This document shows, in pieces, positions 62,580 through 64,000 of a DNA stretch of 64,000 bases; the first letter of the stretch is position 1; every line of letters starts with the position of its first letter. The notes beneath the pieces are model-generated. The model did no database searches. It was not told the DNA's origin and was given only the letters and a program-made list of their open reading frames with translations. Location: positions 1 to 64,000 of the forward strand of contig CACZHP010000011.1 of assembly GCA_902780935.1 (NCBI GenBank), written 5' to 3'. The position numbers were made by a program, and so were the translations under genes. The stretch is from an uncultured Bacteroidia bacterium. GTDB lineage: Bacteria; Bacteroidota; Bacteroidia; Bacteroidales; UBA932.

Positions 62580-64000
62580 CTATTCTTCATATGCGGATAG
62601 GCCGGAAATCTCCTGCCCAGGAAGCATACGTCTGATAAGAGGAGCAAGGTCTGTCATTACTTCTGTCTCTTTGCGCGTGCGGTCTCGCCAGCCAAGATTC
62701 AAAGGCTCAAGCAGTTCATTCAATTTCTCTCCATCGAAAATCTTCCGTTCAACAATGTCATTCACAAAAGACCGTAAAGCAGAGACACGTATATGATGCT
62801 TGTCTGCGATAGCTATCATTGCCTGCGCATATTTCTCCGTCTTGAAAACCTCGTACCCGTCTTTAATCTCCTGTTCGGTTTTGCCATTAACACCATCCAG
62901 ACTGTTGATGTAGTCAATGATATCCTCCCGCTCTTCCAAAAGATTAGCACTGGAACGAATGAGATTAATCAAGTCTTCCTTGGTCATTTTCCAAGTCATC
63001 GGATCTCCCACGTGCTTGGCGACCAAGTCCATGATGTAGTCATAGTCAATCAACGCCGATGCGAACAGAACAAACTCAAAATCCAAGTCCTCGACTTCCT
63101 CTGAAACGCTCTTATCTCGTTTCTCCCGACGTGATTTCATATCTTGAGCCAGATCCAGATAGGCACCCCGGAATGCCTTGAGTTCGTCATCGGAGAAAGA
63201 AACTCCGTAAGATACCGCGGGCTCACACAATAATCCAGCGGCCGGGGCCTCGACAGGAACTATGTCGGTATATTGGTCCAACTGGGTTTTTAGCCTCTGC
63301 AAACTCTTGAAACACTGAATGAAACTGGCTCTGGCTTCATCTCCTTTCAGATTGTGAACTTCCTCTGCCTTGAAAGGCAAGTTATGGGAGTACATAAAGT
63401 CTCGAAGCTGTTTAACGGCATCTTTAAACTTTTGCTGGATGACAGAGACAGGCTCTACTAACCAAATCTGTCGGGCGCGCTCTTCCTCCTGCTCGCCTGA
63501 AAAAAGGGCAATGGCAGTATCCACAGCGTCCTTTTGCCCGCGGAAATCAAGGATGTTGCCATAAGGCTTCGTATCATTGATAATACGGTTTGTGCGAGAG
63601 AAGGCCTGTACCAGATTATGATATTTCAGGTTCTTATCGACATACAGCGTATTCAAATACTTGGAATCGAAACCCGTGAGCAACATATCAACGACAATGG
63701 TGATGTCGATTTTGTTTTTATGAGCATAGTCCTTATTACTGTACTGCTGATTCTTGATACGCTGCTGAATGTCCTGATAGTAGGCATCGAAGTCGTAAAT
63801 GGAATGATTGGTTCCAAATTGTTTATTGTAGTCCTTGATGATTTCCGTCAGTGCGTCTTTCTTTTCCTCCGGAGCCTGCTGGTTGTCCAATTTCTCCTGA
63901 AGTAAATCTTCCTGGAATTGGGCGATATCTTTGTTCCCCTCTGCCGGTGGAGTGAATACACAAGCAATATTCAGTGGCTCATAATCCTGATGGCCCGACA
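62580..64000 (-). CDS. hsdR: type I RM restriction subunit, C-terminal part (5' end beyond window)
   Basis: 473 codons, open to the window edge; the residues nearest the edge read SGHQDYEPLNIACVFTPPAEG. Includes the second helicase lobe: IDITIVVDMLLTGFDSKYLNTLYVDKNLKYHNLVQAFSRTNR, containing motif V (TGFD) and motif VI (QAFSRTNR). The C-terminal 300 aa are helical, as expected for the HsdM-binding end. N-terminal nuclease and first helicase lobe are beyond the window. It is first in the operon hsdR-hsdS-prrC-hsdM-ORF59-rhuM-DUF3791. Confidence 0.93.
   Translation of the reverse strand, partial: SGHQDYEPLNIACVFTPPAEGNKDIAQFQEDLLQEKLDNQQAPEEKKDALTEIIKDYNKQFGTNHSIYDFDAYYQDIQQRIKNQQYSNKDYAHKNKIDITIVVDMLLTGFDSKYLNTLYVDKNLKYHNLVQAFSRTNRIINDTKPYGNILDFRGQKDAVDTAIALFSGEQEEERARQIWLVEPVSVIQQKFKDAVKQLRDFMYSHNLPFKAEEVHNLKGDEARASFIQCFKSLQRLKTQLDQYTDIVPVEAPAAGLLCEPAVSYGVSFSDDELKAFRGAYLDLAQDMKSRREKRDKSVSEEVEDLDFEFVLFASALIDYDYIMDLVAKHVGDPMTWKMTKEDLINLIRSSANLLEEREDIIDYINSLDGVNGKTEQEIKDGYEVFKTEKYAQAMIAIADKHHIRVSALRSFVNDIVERKIFDGEKLNELLEPLNLGWRDRTRKETEVMTDLAPLIRRMLPGQEISGLSAYEE

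Noticed and set aside
63885-63890. hsdR start at the TTG near 63890
   Set aside because: The frame remains open upstream to the window edge with hsdR-like sequence, so this codon is internal.
56652-64000. Second copy of the tRNA-Leu 3' end as an attachment site
   Set aside because: No duplicate of the T-arm/acceptor sequence was found within the part of the island that is in the window.

Overview
This window is a contiguous stretch of a Bacteroidales-type genome; genus not determined. Evidence: many genes are preceded by the Bacteroidetes -7 box TAnnTTTG and none by clear Shine-Dalgarno sites, and the content is typical of the phylum (BACON-domain lipoproteins, GH92 mannosidases, DUF4249/TonB-receptor pair, DUF5689, DUF4153, numerous SPII lipoproteins). 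Roughly the first 56.4 kb has one moderately GC-rich composition; the last 7.3 kb is visibly richer in AT.

Layout. (1) 1-9.4 kb: glycan and ester degradation: two GH92 alpha-mannosidases (the first runs off the left edge), a beta-helix protein, a GxDLY/SGNH esterase and a GH101-like lipoprotein, plus an AlkZ-like DNA glycosylase. The first GH92 carries an in-frame palindromic insertion between signal peptide and enzyme. (2) 9.4-26.8 kb: a long co-directional run that reads as a macromolecule-scavenging locus: metallophosphatase, exonuclease III, a surface lipoprotein with three exact-period OB-fold repeats, a BACON plus NUC endonuclease lipoprotein, a secreted endonuclease/exonuclease/phosphatase enzyme, a TonB-dependent receptor, a DUF5689 lipoprotein, then an M3 oligopeptidase, a Tricorn-like protease and a small beta-barrel. 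(3) 26.8-36.9 kb: mannose-6-phosphate isomerase and ROK kinase (mannose/hexose entry), RNase R, a DUF4249/TonB-receptor pair and a Ctp-type S41 protease. (4) 36.9-56.4 kb: mixed secreted hydrolases (nucleoside hydrolase fusion, sialidase-fold lipoprotein, duplicated CE1-like esterases, GH36, double-domain esterase, DUF1080 fusion), a LOG protein, a Gfo/Idh/MocA dehydrogenase, an AlkZ-related protein, a FucI-like isomerase and a thioesterase. (5) 56.4-64 kb: tRNA-Leu(UAA) followed by an AT-rich defence island on the minus strand: hsdR (partial), hsdS, a PrrC-like anticodon nuclease, hsdM, a 59-codon ORF, rhuM and a DUF3791-like ORF.

How they fit. Left and middle regions look like the outer-surface equipment of a glycan- and debris-feeding gut/rumen type Bacteroidales: GH92 releases mannose, ROK kinase and ManA feed it to glycolysis; the nuclease/receptor cluster could capture extracellular DNA. 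The right end is a suicide-backed restriction system: if a phage disables the type I enzyme, the PrrC-like protein is predicted to cut a host tRNA. The two most interesting items are that tRNA-linked RM/PrrC island (1.3 kb of it hsdR running off the edge) and the candidate extracellular nucleic-acid utilisation locus at 10.9-20.7 kb; the in-frame palindromic element at 1715-1847 is the most unusual DNA structure.
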